This document shows positions 1 through 12,600 of a stretch of 64,000 bases of DNA, one piece after another (the first letter of the stretch is position 1; the number at the start of each line of letters is the position of its first letter). The notes under the pieces were generated by a model that had not been told where the DNA came from, did not search any database, and saw only the letters and a program-made list of their open reading frames with translations. The position numbers and the translations under genes were made by a program. Origin of the DNA: Monoplex corrugatus (Eukaryota > Mollusca > Gastropoda > Littorinimorpha > Ranellidae); the NCBI GenBank assembly GCA_030674185.1, contig JAPXFY010000016.1, positions 42,153,466 through 42,217,465 on the forward strand, in the 5' to 3' direction.

Positions 1-225
1 ATAGGGTGAGGGAATCAAAGGGTTAAGTTTTTGCTGTTGGTGGATAGGGTGCAGGAATGAAAGGGTTACACAAGACAGACAGGCACACATTTTGAGTCAG
101 TTTATCTTTGTCAAACATACACAGTAGAGATCAAAGAAAAATATGTAAACTTTGGGGGAAAAACAGCAAAAGACTTCCCTGATGTTTTGTTGCACAGATT
201 ATTTGCACCTGTCTTGTTTTGTGAA

Positions 226-351
226 TTAACCCTTATACTCCTGCACCCTGTCCACCAGCATCCTGCTTTGTCAACAATGCTAGCAAAGCAAAAACTTAGC
301 TCCTGGACTCTCTCATCCTATCTACCAGCTGGGTGAGGGATTCAAAGGGTT
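226..351. mobile_element. Palindromic MITE family A, partial copy
   Basis: ttaacccttatactcctgca, one outer arm and half of the inner hairpin, to gagggattcaaagggtt. The piece at 1-76 (atagggtgagggaatcaaag ...) is the right half of another copy cut by the window start. Confidence 0.75.
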
Positions 352-539
352 CATTTTTTGCATATGCATTGTCATTCTATTTTTGTATGTTTCTGTTTTA
401 TGTGTGCTTGGACATATAGATTGCATCTCTTTGCAAAATACTGACTTTTTTCCCCATCTATATTTTTTTAAAGGATCATATCTCATAGGCAGTTTTCATT
501 TGCACTAAGCTTATGATTTTTCTGGCCCATTTTCTGTGC

Positions 540-830
540 TGCTGTTATGGCCACAGAAGTTGGGACGATTTTTCACTATGCTATGATGGTTATAACAGGG
601 GATTATAATCATGATGCTGTGAAGTTCCATTCTTGATTAAGACTGTGTGACAGGGCTGCACTCTTATGTTTTCTTTCATGATAATAATATCCTGGTGTCA
701 ACCAGGACTGTCAGATACAGACACCTGCAGTGTTGGTCAGGACATTTGAGCATCTCCTTCAGTGACCCAATCATAAAGTGGATGAGGCTTGATTATGTGG
801 TCCCAGTTTTCCTAGTGAGCCACTAGCATG
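540..830 (+). repeat. Family D interspersed repeat
   Basis: Shares segments (catgatgctgtg; cagtgacccaatcataaagtggatga-type block) with 19855-20060 on the same strand and 24480-24620, 44280-44640 and 50800-51130 on the other. It sits directly upstream of family B here and near 19.9-20.4 kb, so D and B may be parts of one longer element. Type unknown. Confidence 0.5.
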
Positions 831-1376
831 TTCAGCTGTGGGTACCCCTGTGGTGATGCTGGGGGTCTTTCAGAATAGATGGTATCCTCACCTTCTGGAA
901 ATTCTGTGCTAGAAATTTCCTCTTCTCTGTCACTGTCTTTGTTTCTTCCTTGTCATTTAGCTTTCTGTCATTTGTTCCTATCAGTTTCTGCCTTGTTGGT
1001 CCATTCATCTGTATGTGTTTGATAAACTCTTTCATACTTTCTCTTAGGATTGATAATTGGGTACAAGTATTATGTGCAGTTTTGGCTCTAGGAAAATGAG
1101 ATATGCGGAAGCAATTTTAGGTAATTCATGCCTGTTTTTACATCTGATTTGGTGTTATTAGGTATGCTCAAATTTGTATTCAGGTGTGTTTTTTAAATCC
1201 TCTGTGCGATGAATTGGACGGCATGGTCAGCGCCAGGGTGGCGTGTCCTTAGATTATGTGCGCGAATGCATTGATATGTGTATTTAATTTTCTTTTCTTT
1301 TTTTTCCTGTTGAAGTTTTTATGCTTTGTAGTGGTTATAGCCCTGATATGGCTCTACACAGTCAGCTGGACTTTAA
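831..1376 (+). mobile_element. Family B retroposon copy
   Basis: Same sequence as the 559-bp copy at 41373-41931, from the ctgtggtgatgctgggg head to gccctgatatggctctacac near its 3' end. The usual tail after ggcttt is replaced by TTAA and piggyBac-type sequence, so another element inserted in the TTAA of its tail. Confidence 0.7.
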
Positions 1377-2165
1377 CTCTCTGAGCCCGAACATACCGAT
1401 ATCGGTACCCTGCTCGCACAACGTTTCAGCCCGAGCGTACCAAATTCGGTACTTTCGCTTTCTGCATTTTTCATTCGCCGGATCTCGACTGTGTACGAAA
1501 CTAAGCACTACAGGCCTCTAGTTCAATCATTCATGAGTGCAACTGCACTATTCCCGTGAGCAACAAGGCTTCATTGTCTGTGCTGTATGCGAATGTGTAA
1601 GAGTAGTAGCTCCGTGTCAGCCTGCTGCGTGTAATCAAAATGGAGGCGCCTTCGACGTCAACAAAGCAAAGCAGACAAACTCGTGGCTACACGGCACCAG
1701 AAGTGCTTGAACGAATCGAACAGCTTCAGACGTTGAAGAAGAAGATGACTCGATGTGTAGTGAGTTTGTTGCGATAGACTCGGATGTCGGCCCTCAACTC
1801 AGTGACACTTCCAGTGACCAAAACTCGGTCTTTCGACTCAGTACCGAGTATGACACACAGAGTCGGACGAATGATGCCTCCTGACAACGACAGTGCTGAG
1901 GAGATGGAAGTGGGTGGTGAAGAGAACACTGAAGCATTTCTGGACATTTTTCTAAAACCATGGAACGAGAACTTCACATTCTTCCCTGTGATCAGCAATT
2001 TCACTGAGGACGAAGAGTGTGATCTGCATGTCGAGCATGTGCAGAACCAAACCACCCACCCCACCCCTTTGTTGGATTCAGGACTGATGTTGGATTCAGG
2101 AACAGTGAGTAAATTTGCCTTACAAAACATGTGCAGAGAGTACTGCATGGACCAGAATATATGAT
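1377..2165 (+). pseudogene. piggyBac-like transposase N-terminal remnant
   Basis: From ATG at 1640 one frame reads MEAPSTSTKQSRQTRGYTAP then EVLERIEQLQ. A shifted frame continues with an acidic Ser-rich stretch (EEDDSMCSEFVAIDSDVG...), and a third frame (1863-2160) has DNDSAEEMEVGGEENTEAFL and a F-x-P-W-x-x-x-F-x-F-F-P segment. This N-terminal layout (SRxxRxYTAxEVxExI then acidic linker) recurs at 18121-18318, 25545-25825 and 37227-37460. Frameshifts and loss of the DDE core make it inactive. The left TTAA is at 1373-1376; the right end is not identified. Confidence 0.6.
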
Positions 2166-2249
2166 GACCGTTTGATAACTTGATTTAAGCTCAGTCTTTC
2201 CCCAAAAACGTTTGTTTTCCTATTTTCAATTCAGAATGAATCACTGAAA

Positions 2250-5060
2250 CATGATTTCAAGCTTGCTTATTTGCTCTTGTACACTTTTATTGTGTACATG
2301 ATTGCAAACTTTCTAGTCTCAATATTTCCTGTGATTCTGTATGATTTTTTTTCTTTACCTAATCGGCTAATGCAAATGACCATTGTCATTTGTTGTCAGT
2401 GTGTGTGTGTTTGTCAAGTATAACATATACTACACATTGCCTGTTGACAAAGAAAGAGTTACTGCTAGGTTCTTATACTTGGTACACATAATGCCCAGTC
2501 ATATATCAACTGTGTAGAAGTGTTTTTGATTTCAAAAAGTTAACTTTGTTTGTTTGTTTTTTGTTTTTTTTTATTCTTTGGATATATTGGTACCCCCCTG
2601 CGCAAACTTTTGAAACAAAATAATTTGCTTCAAAATTAGAAAAAAATAGTAGAAGGCATATGAACACTTTCATACTTGCTCAAAAGTTTATAACCATGTT
2701 AGTATCACCAGAAACTTTCAAGTCTATCTGTCTTTCCTGTGATTTTTTTTTTCTTATGATGTAGTCTGAATTGCTGTTGTTGTCTTTGGGTGTGTGTGTA
2801 TGTTACAACATTGACCTAATAAACATTGCTTGTTTTCATTGAAAGACTTACAGCTGGTTTCTGAAACTTGGTACACATTATGCCCAATCATATTGCAACT
2901 GTCTAGAAGTGTTTTGATATCATAGAGCTAAAACTGTGGTTTTTTTTTATTCTTTGCATATATTGGTACCCCCCCAGTGCAAACATTTGACAAAATAATT
3001 TACAGTAAAATTTCTAAAAACTGTATCAAACATGTCAACTGTTTCATTCTTGCACAAAATTCAGTTTGTAACATGTAAGTATCACTAGAAACTTTCAAGT
3101 TTGTCTGTCTTTCCTATGATTTTTTATGATTTTTTTTGTTTATGAAGTGTGAATGGCCATAGCTGTGTCTGTGCGTGTGTGTATATTATAACATTGACAT
3201 AAGGAACATTGCTTGTTTACATAGAAAGACTTGCATCTGGTTTCTGAAACTTACTACACATAATAGTTTTTAATACTCAATCATATTACAACTATCTAGA
3301 AGTGTTTTTGATTTCATAAAGCTAAATTTGTGCTTTTTTTTTTATTCTTTGCATGTATTGGTAAACCCCTGTGCACACTTTTGAAACAAAATATTTTACT
3401 TCAAAATTAAATAAAAAAAAAAAAAACCAAACAAGTGAACACTTTCAAATTTCATACTTGCACAAAAGTCAGTTTGTAACCATGTCAGTATCACCAGAAA
3501 CTTTCAAGTCTGTATACCTTTGCTGTGTTTTTTTATGATTTTTTTTTGTTTATGTAATGTGAATGGCCATTGCTATCTCTGTGCGTGTGTACCTGTTATA
3601 ACACTGACATAATGAACATTGCTTGTTTACATAGAAAGACTTGCAGCTGGATTCTGAAACTTTGTTCAATAATACTGAATCATATTACAACTGTCTAGAA
3701 GTGTTTTTGATGTCAAAAAGGTAAATGTAGGATTTTTTTTATTCTTTGCATGTATTGGTACCCTCCTGTGCAAACTTTAAAAACAAAATAATTTACTTCA
3801 AAATTAAAAACAAATAGTACCAAACAAGTGAACAGTTTCATTCTTGCTCAGAAGTCAGTTTATAACCATGTTAGTATCATCAGGAACTTTCAAGTCTGTC
3901 TGTTTTTCCTATGATTTTTTATGATTTTGTTTGTTTATGTGTCTGAATTGCCATTGTCATCTGTGGGTGTGTGTGTACATTATAACATTGATATAATGAA
4001 CATTGCTTGTTTACATAGAAAGACTTACAGCTGGTTTCTGAAACTTGGTGCCCATAATACCCAATCATATTACAACTGTCTAGAAGTGTTTTTGATTTCA
4101 ATAATCTTAAATTGTGGGTTTTTTATTCTTTTCATATATGGTATCCCCCGCCGCACAATTTAAAAAAAAATATCAATAATAAAAAAAATTGCAGGAGACA
4201 ACTCAACACCTTCATACTTGCACAAACACTGGTTTGTAATTATGTTAGTTTCTCTAGAAACTTTCAAGTTTTATATATCTTTCCTATGATTTTTTTATGA
4301 TTTTTGTTTTGTTTTATGTAATGTGAATGGCCATTATTGTCTCTGTGCGTGTGTGCACATTATGATATTGACATAATAAACATTGCTTGATCACAAAGAA
4401 AGAGTTGGTGTTTGTTTCTGATACTTAGTACACATAATACCCGATCATAATGCAACTGCCTAAAAGTGTTTTTGATATCAAAAAGCTGAATTGTGAGTTT
4501 TTTATTCTTTGCATATTGGTACCCCTCCCGCGCAAACTTTTAAAACAAAATAATTCATCTCAAAAAATTTTTTTAAAAAGTACCAAACAAGTCAACTCTT
4601 TCATACTTGCACAAAAGCTGGTTTGTAACCATGTTAGTATCATCAGAAACTTTCAAATCTATCTTTCCTCTAATTTTTTATGATTTTGTTGTTGTTGTAT
4701 ATTTAGTATGAATGGCCATTGTTGTCTGTGCATGTGTGTGTACAATTTAAAATTTGCATACTTCAAATTGTTTGTTGACAAAGAAAGACTTGCAGCTAGT
4801 TCATGATACTTGGTAAACATAATGCCCAGTCATATTGCAACTGTCTAGAAGTGTTTTTGATATCAAAAGTCTAAATTTGTTTGTTTTTTTATTCTTAGCA
4901 TGTATTGGTACCCCCCCCCCCCCCCCCCCCCCCCCCACGCAAAAAAAAAATCAACAAAAAATCACGTTTATACTTGCACAAAAGTTAGTTTGTTCTTATG
5001 TTAGCAATACCAGAAAGTTTCAAGTCTTTAACTCCAAAACTTTTTTTTTACAATTTTATT
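2250..5060 (+). repeat. Tandem repeat, about 387-bp unit, seven copies
   Basis: Landmark (c)tagaagtgttttga occurs near 2515, 2905, 3296, 3697, 4081, 4460 and 4847, spaced 379-401 bp. Each unit has a T-run plus attctttgcatattggtacc, a C-run, ctttcatacttgcacaaaag, ctttcaagtctgtctg and a ttttatgatttt...gaatggccattg block. A partial unit recurs at 5095-5185. It lies upstream of CERT1 exon a, probably in an intron. Open frames inside it are not coding. Confidence 0.85.
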
Positions 5061-5189
5061 AGTAACCCTTCCAAACAGCCAGGGCAGAAAGGTTGTTATA
5101 TCTTTCCTATGATTTTTTTATGATTTTTGTTTTGTTTTATGTAATGTGAATGGCCATTATTGTCTCTGTGCGTGTGTGCACATTTAAAC

Positions 5190-5500
5190 AGGGGATGTAA
5201 TTTTTCACAGTCTTCACAGAACTACTCCAAACAGGGTACATAATTTGTCAGTCTTTAGAAACAGAGCTTCTCTAAACCTCACCTGTCTCACCTCACCTTT
5301 CAGCATCACCGGGTACAGTGTTGGCTGCCGCACATCTGAACACCACCATCTCCCTCCAGGCCGCTTTGTCTTGACTTTTGCGGACAATTTCTTGAATGTT
5401 TAGGCCACAGATGTTGGTTATGTTCTCGATGTTTGAGATTGAAGGTCTGCCTTTATAGCTTCTCTAAACAGGGTATGTAATTTTTCAGTGTTCACATAGC
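5190..5500. repeat. Head of duplicated segment, with LINE 3'-end fragment
   Basis: 5190-5640 is almost identical to 10717-11160, so a block including the start of the 41-bp array was duplicated. Between 5290 and 5460 the - strand reads [20 protein letters not shown], resembling the last residues of a LINE reverse transcriptase ORF (compare the end of 57918-59110). A shorter related piece is at 26200-26280. Confidence 0.6.
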
Positions 5501-5544
5501 TACTGTAATGGGGGGACATAATTTATCTTCACATACCGTCTCTA

Positions 5545-6405
5545 AACGTGGGCCATAATTTGTCAGTGTTCAACTACAGCCCTTATCTAAGCAGGGGTCA
5601 TAATTTGTTGGTCTTCACAGACCTACTCTAAATGAGGGCCATACTTTGTTGGTCTTCACAGACCTCCTCTAAATGAGGGCCATACTTTGTTGGTCTTCAC
5701 AAACCGTTTCTAAATGAGGGCCATACTTTGTTGGTCTTCACAGACCGTCTCTAAATGAGGGCCATAATTTGTTGGTCTTCACAGACCTCTAAATGAGGGC
5801 CATACTTTGTTGATCTTCACAGACCTTCTCTAAATGAGGGCCATAATTTGTTGGTCTTCACAGACCTACTCTAAATGAGGGCCATACTTTGTTGGTCTTC
5901 ACAGACCTCTAAATGAGGGCCATACTTTGTTGGTCTTCACAGACCGTCTCTAAATGAGGGCCATACTTTGTTGGTCTTCACAGACCGTCTCTAAATGAGG
6001 GCCATACTTTGTTGGTCTTCACAGACCTTCTCTAAATGAGGGCCATACTTTGTTGGTCTTCACAGACCGTCTCTAAATGAGGGCCATAATTTGTTGGTCT
6101 TCATAGACCTCTAAATCAGGACCATACTTTGTTGGTCTCACAGACCTTCTCTAAATGAGGGCCATACTTTGTTGGTCTTCACAGACCGTCTCTAAATGAG
6201 GGCCATAATTTGTTGGTCTTCACAGATCTCTAAATGAGGGCCATAATTTGTCGGTCTTCACAGACCGTCTCTAAATGAGGGCCATACTTTGTTGGTCTTC
6301 ACAGACCGTCTCTAAATGAGGGCCATAATTTGTTGGTCTTCACAGATCTCTAAATGAGGGCCATAATTTGTCGGTCTTCACAGACCGTCTCTAAATGACT
6401 GCTGC
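5545..6405 (+). repeat. 41-bp minisatellite, first array
   Basis: About 21 units of ctaaatgagggccatacttt plus gttggtcttcacagaccgtct; some units are about 5 bp shorter (acagacctctaaatg). Ends about 105 bp before CERT1 exon a. Same family as 11090-14851. Confidence 0.92.
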
Positions 6406-6510
6406 GCCCTGCTGAAGTGAACATATATATGTATAGCACATTACATGTGTTGTTGTACAATGTTACCTGGTGTAAACGCAATTCAGTACAGTTATGATGA
6501 TGTCTTACAG

Positions 6511-6600
6511 GAGGTGGAAAAGCGAAAGAAGTATGAAGAGGCGTACAAGGCATTGTCGGCAGAGAAGAAACTTCATGTGGTGGGAGGCCCTGATTATGAA
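6511..6600 (+). CDS. CERT1: CERT1 exon a (coiled-coil end)
   Basis: 30 codons between acceptor tgtcttacag and donor gtgggt, phase 0-0. Encodes [15 protein letters not shown] through GGPDYE. The in-frame extension into the following intron enters a CT-rich array 20 bases later and is not coding. Length is a multiple of three, so skipping would keep the frame. Confidence 0.9.
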
Positions 6601-9600
6601 GTGGGTGGAAAATGCATGTGCTGTTTGTCTATCTTTCCTCTGTCTGTCCACCTTTACTCTGTGTGTCCATCTTTCCTCTGTCAAGACTGTGCTGTCTGTC
6701 TATCTTTCCTCTTTTTGTCCATCTTTATTCTGTGTATCCATCTTTCCTCTGTCCATCTGTGCTGTCTGTCCATCTTTCCTCTGTCTGCCCACCTTTCCTC
6801 TGTCCGTCTTTCCTCTGTCTGACCATTTTCCTCTGTCCATCTTTCCTCTTTTTGCCCATCTTTACTCTGTGTATCCATCCTTCATCTGCCCATCTGTGCT
6901 GTCTGTCTATCTTTCCTCTGTCTGTCCATCTTTCCTCTGCCCGTCTGTGCTGTCTGTCCATCTTTCCTCTGTCTGTCCATCTTTCCTCTGTCCGTCTTTC
7001 CTCTGTCCGTCTTTCCTCTGTCCATCTTTCCTCTGTGTATCCATCCTTCATCTGCCCATCTGTTCTGTCTGTCCATCTTTCCTCTGTCCATCTTTCCTCT
7101 GTCTGTCCACCTTTACTCTGTGTATCCATCTTTCTTCTGTCCATCTGTGCTGTCTGTCATCTTTCCTCTGTCCATCTTTCCTCTGTCTGTCCATCTTTCC
7201 TTCTCTCTGTCCGTTCTCTGTCTGTGTGCAGCTTTTCCCCTGTCTGTCCATTTTTCCCTCTGTTTATGTTGTGTAAATCCTGATATTGCTGACTCCTGTG
7301 GACTATTGATAGTGAATCCTGATATTGCTGACTCCTGTGGACTGACTGTTGATAGTAAATCCTGATATTGCTGACTCCTGTGGACTGACTTTTGATAGTA
7401 AATCCTGATATTGCTGACTCCTGTGGACTGACTGTTGATAGTAAATCCTGATATTGCTGACTCCTGTGGACTGACTGTTGATAGTGAATCCTGATATTGA
7501 TTAGTCCTTTAGATTGACTGTTGATAGTGGATCCTGATATTGATGCTGCCTGTGGACTGACTGTTGATAGTGAATCCTGATATTGATTAGTCCTTTAGAC
7601 TGACTGTTGATAGTGGATCCTGATATTGATTAGTCCTGTAGACTGACCGTTGATAGTGAATCCTGACATTGATGAGTCCTGTGGACTGACGTTTGATAGT
7701 GAATCCTGATATTGATGAGTCCTGTGGACTGACTGTTGATAGTGAATCCTGATATTGATGAGTCCTGTGGACTAACTGTTGTTAGTGAATCCTGATATTG
7801 ATGCTGCCTGTGGACTGACTGTTGATAGTGAATCCTGATATTGATGAGTCCTGTGGACTAACTGTTGTTAGTGAATCCTGATATTGATGCTGCCTGTGGA
7901 CTGACTGTTGATAGTGAATCCTGACATTGATGAGTCCTGTGGACTGACTGTTGTTAGTGAATCCTGATATTGATGACTCCTGTGGACTGACTGTTGATAG
8001 TGAATCCTGACATTGATGAGTCCTGTGGACTGACTGTTGTTAGTGAATCCTGACATTGATGAGTCCTGTGGACTGACTGTTGATAGTGAATCCTGACATT
8101 GATGAGTCCTGTGGACTGACTGTTGTTAGTGAATCCTGATATTGATGAGTCCTGTGGACTGACTGTTGATAGTGAATCCTGACATTGATGAGTCCTGTTG
8201 ACTAACTGTTGATAGTGAATCCTGACATTGGTGAGTCCTGTGGACTGACTGTTGATAGTGAATCCTGATATTGATTAGTCTTGTGGACTGACTGTTGTTA
8301 GTGAATCCTGATATTGATGAGTCCTGTGGACTGACTGTTGATAGTGAATCCTGACATTGATGAGTCCGGTGGACTGATTTTTGATAGTGAATCCTGGTAT
8401 TGATTAGTCTTGTGGACTGACTGTTGATAGTGAATCCTGATATTGATGCTGCCTGTGGACTGACTGTTGATAGTGAATCCTGACATTGATGAGTCCTGTG
8501 GACTGATTTTGATAGTGAATCCTGGTATTGATTAGTCTTGTGGACTGACTGTTGATAGTGAATCCTCATATTGATGCTGCCTGTGGACTTTAATGTACAC
8601 AGGTTCTTTGCTGTATTGAAGCCTGATTAGGTGATGTTTGTGGAATTCAAAATAAGCACTTTGATGATAGTGTCATTGAAACACCCTAAAGACAGAACTG
8701 AAGAAAGTGGAAGCTTTTTTTTTTCATTCTACCAGGGTAAAATCTAGATTGTTCCTAAAACTGAGAAACTTAAAAGGGATGAAAGGATAATTGGAAAACA
8801 TCATGTGTGCAAGAAAGTTTTGCACATTACATACACCTTGTGCTGTAATTTATTGGCGGTGTTTAACAGGAAGGACCTCACTGCATGATCACAGATGATG
8901 AGTTCTACGATGCTGTTGATGCTACGCTGGACAAACTGGAGAAAGAAGAGGAGAAGGTAATGTACAGTTTCACTATGAAAACGTTCTGTCTGACAAAAAT
9001 GGCAGAGTAAATGAAAAGTTTTAGTTTTGGCAGCGTTGCAAAATAGGAAATGAAAGAGAAGATCTGTTTTAACTAACGATCCAGGGAAAAAAACCCACGA
9101 AAAATGAATAAGAACGCGTCTTTAATACAAGACAAGACAGGCGCCTTGTTGTATTAAATACACGTGCTTATTCATTTTTCATGTTTTTTCTGGTTTCTTG
9201 AGTGCAGGCAGTCACACTTGTTTTGGATTTCATATTAACTAACGATGGTTGGCCTTGCTTCACTGTATTTTCAGAATTATAAGTTGATGTGTTCTCTAAT
9301 GTTTTATTTATAAGGACGGTTTCTCAGAGTGATAACACAGAATTTGTCATAATCGGTATATTGTTGGTCTTACTTGTTAGAAAATAAAACATTTCTCATT
9401 ATGGTTATCAGCCTTTTCACCACTTTTGGCAACTCAAGCCAGCCATAGAGGCTCACAGCTGTAGGTGACACCAGTCAGCAGGCTGTTAGATAACTGTGGG
9501 CACCGGTAATCAACCTTGAAGATACAACTTTTCGCATTGCAGTGTTTTGTATCAGGCATCAGTGAGACTGATGGAGAGGTTCTAAAGTTTTTACAGTTTG

Positions 9601-12600
9601 TATTAACTGCCTTGAAGCCTTGCAGTGCTGAGCTTGCATATGCAACATATAGTTTCGCATGGTTGTGTAGAAAATGGGTCCAAAAAGGAAAAAAATAAAA
9701 GGAAAGGAAAGAAAAGGTCAACACAAAAGAAAGCGTCCTAAATGTGATGATCCTAAAAATAAATTAATAAAATAAGACATAAAAAAGCAGCTTCACAATA
9801 GCTGTCCAGGATTAGTGTATGATGCTGTAGTGTGGCTGGAGGAGCAGTGGTGAAAAGGTTAAAATGGTGATATAGTTGACCTGTTTCTTCATGTAATATT
9901 ATAGTATCATCTACTGTTAAGTCTTTTGCCCCCCCATGGAGATGCCTGGGGCTCTTTCAAAATAAATAGTATCCCCACCTTCTGGAAATTCTGTGCTAGA
10001 AATTGCCTCTTTCCTGTCACTCTCTTTGTTTCTGTCTTGTTCTGTTGCTTTCTGTCATTTCTTCCTGTCATTTTCTGCTTTGCTGGTCCATTCACCTGTA
10101 TGTGTTCCATAAAGTCTTACATACCTTTTCTTAGATTGATAATTGGGTACATGTATTAAGTGCATTTTTGGCTCTAGGAAGGTGAGATGTGCGGAAGCAG
10201 TTGTAGGTCATTTTTGCACATTTCTACCCTGGGTTTCTACCTTAGGTTATGTGGGCAAATGCATTGATGTCTGTGCTTAATTTTCTTTTCTTTCTTTTTC
10301 CTGTTCAAGTTTTGCATGTTTTGAAGTGGTTGTAGCCCTGATATGGCTCTACACAGTCAGTTGGGCTAGTTTAAACAACAATAACAATTCTTCTTTTTTT
10401 TCTTCCCTCCATTTGTATGATATTTATATTTTTGTTTTGCAAGAGCGTGGAGTTACACATTGTTTCTATTGTTTTTGCAGAAGAAGAAAGATCACAGTCA
10501 CCAACCCAAGCCAGAACATAAGATTGCTTTGTCACCATCACACCCCTTCTTCAACGAGGTCAGTGCATTGATTGTCTTGACACAGTCTTCATAGAGCTTT
10601 TCTTGACAGGGGACATAATCTGTCTGTCTTTAGAAACAGTTTGTCTGTCTTTAGAAACCAGAGCATATTATACAGGGGATGCAATTTTCACGATCTTCAC
10701 AGAGCTACTCTGAACAGGGGATGTAATTTTTCACAGTCTTCACAGAACTACTCCAAACGGGTACATAATTTGTCAGTCTTTAGAAAAGAGCTTCTCTAAA
10801 CCTCACCTGTCTCACCTCACCTTTCAGCGTCACCGGGTACAGCATTGGCTGCCGCACATCTGAACACCACCATCTCCCTCCAGGCCGCTTTGTCTTGACT
10901 TTTGCGGACAACTTCTTGAATGTTTAGGCCACAGATGTTGGTTATGTTCTCGATGTTTGAGATTGAAGGTCTGCCTTTATAGCTTCTCTAAACAGGGTAT
11001 GTAATTTTTCAGTGTTCACATAGCTACTGTAATGGGGGGACATAATTTATCTTCACATACCGTCTCTAAACGTGGGCCATAATTTGTCAGTGTTCAACTA
11101 CAGCCCTTATCTAAGCAGGGGTCATAATTTGTTGGTCTTCACAGACCTAGTCTAAATGAGGGCCATACTTTGTTGGTCTTCACAGACCTCCTCTAAATGA
11201 GGGCCATACTTTGTTGGTCTTCACAGACCGTTTCTAAATGAGGGCCATACTTTGTTGGTCTTCACAGACCGTCTCTAAATGAGGGCCATAATTTGTTGGT
11301 CTTCACAGACCTCTAAATGAGGCCATACTTTGTTGGTCTTCACAGACCTCTCTAAATGAGGGCCATACTTTGTTGGTCTTCACAGACCGTCTCTAAATGA
11401 GGGCCATACTTTTTTGGTCTTCACAGACCTCTCTAAATGAGGGCCATACTTTGTTGGTCTTCACAGACCTTCTCTAAATGAGGGCCATAATTTGTTGGTC
11501 TTCATAGACCTCTAAATCAGGACCATACTTTGTTGGTCTCACAGACCTTCTCTAAATGAGGGCCATACTTTGTTGGTCTTCACAGACCGTCTCTAAATGA
11601 GGGCCATAATTTGTTGGTCTTCACAGACCTCTAAATGAGGGCCATAATTTGTCGATCTTCACAGACCGTCTCTAAATGAGGGCCATACTTTGTTGGTCTC
11701 CACAGACCTTCTCTAAATGAGGGCCATACTTTGTTGGTCTTCACAGACCGTTTCTAAATGAGGGCCATAATTTGTTGGTCTTCACAGACCTCTAAATGAG
11801 GGCCATACTTTGTTGGTCTTCACAGACCTTCTCTAAATGAGGGCCATACTTTGTTGGTCTTCACAGACCGTCTCTAAATGAGGGCCATACTTTGTTGGTC
11901 TTCACAGACCTTCTCTAAATGAGGGCCGTACTTTGTTGGTCTTCACAGACCGTCTCTAAATGAGGGCCATAATTTGTTGGTCTTCACAGACCTCTAAATG
12001 AGGGCCATACTTTGTTGATCTTCACAGACCGTCTCTAAATGAGGGCCATACTTTGTTGGTCTTCACAGACCGTCTCTAAATGAGGGCCATTATTTGTTGG
12101 TCTTCACAGACCTTCTCTAAATGAGGGCCATAATTTGTTGGTCTTCACAGACCACCTGTAAACAAGGGCCATAATTTGTCGGTCTTCACAGAACACCTCT
12201 AAACGAGGGCCATAATTTGTCGATCTTCACAGACCTTCTGTAAGCAAGGGCCATAATTTGTTGATCTTCACAGACCTTCTCTAAACAAGGGTCATAATTT
12301 GTCGGTCTTCACAGACCTCCAAACAAGGGCCATAATTTGTCAGTCTTCACAGACCTCCAAACAAGGGCCATAATTTGTCAGTCTTCACAGACCTCCAAAC
12401 AAGGGCCATAATTTGTCAGTCTTCACAGACCTCCAAACAAGGGCCATAATTTGTCAGTCTTCACAGACCTCTAGACGAGGGCCAAAATTTGTCACACACA
12501 CCTTCTCTAAACGAGGGCCAAAATTTGTCACACACACCTTCTCTAAACGAGGGCCATAATTTGTCACACACACACCTTCTTGAAACAAGGGCCATAATTT

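Noticed and set aside
1726..2148. 140-codon - strand frame
   Set aside because: Antisense shadow of the piggyBac N-terminal remnant, which has the recognisable motifs on the + strand.
6445..6510. MCCCTMLPGVNAIQYSYDDVLQ as CERT1 N terminus
   Set aside because: This is intron sequence before a clean acceptor (tgtcttacag); CERT needs a PH domain far upstream.
6494..7283. Long open frames of Ser/Cys/Leu/Pro and their - strand Asp/Arg/Lys counterparts
   Set aside because: They read through the CT-rich minisatellite, which lacks stop triplets; no protein family resemblance.
7868..8569. - strand open frames with repeating [15 protein letters not shown] peptides
   Set aside because: A 43-bp tandem repeat read through all three frames in turn; repeats of non-triplet period inside a CERT1 intron.
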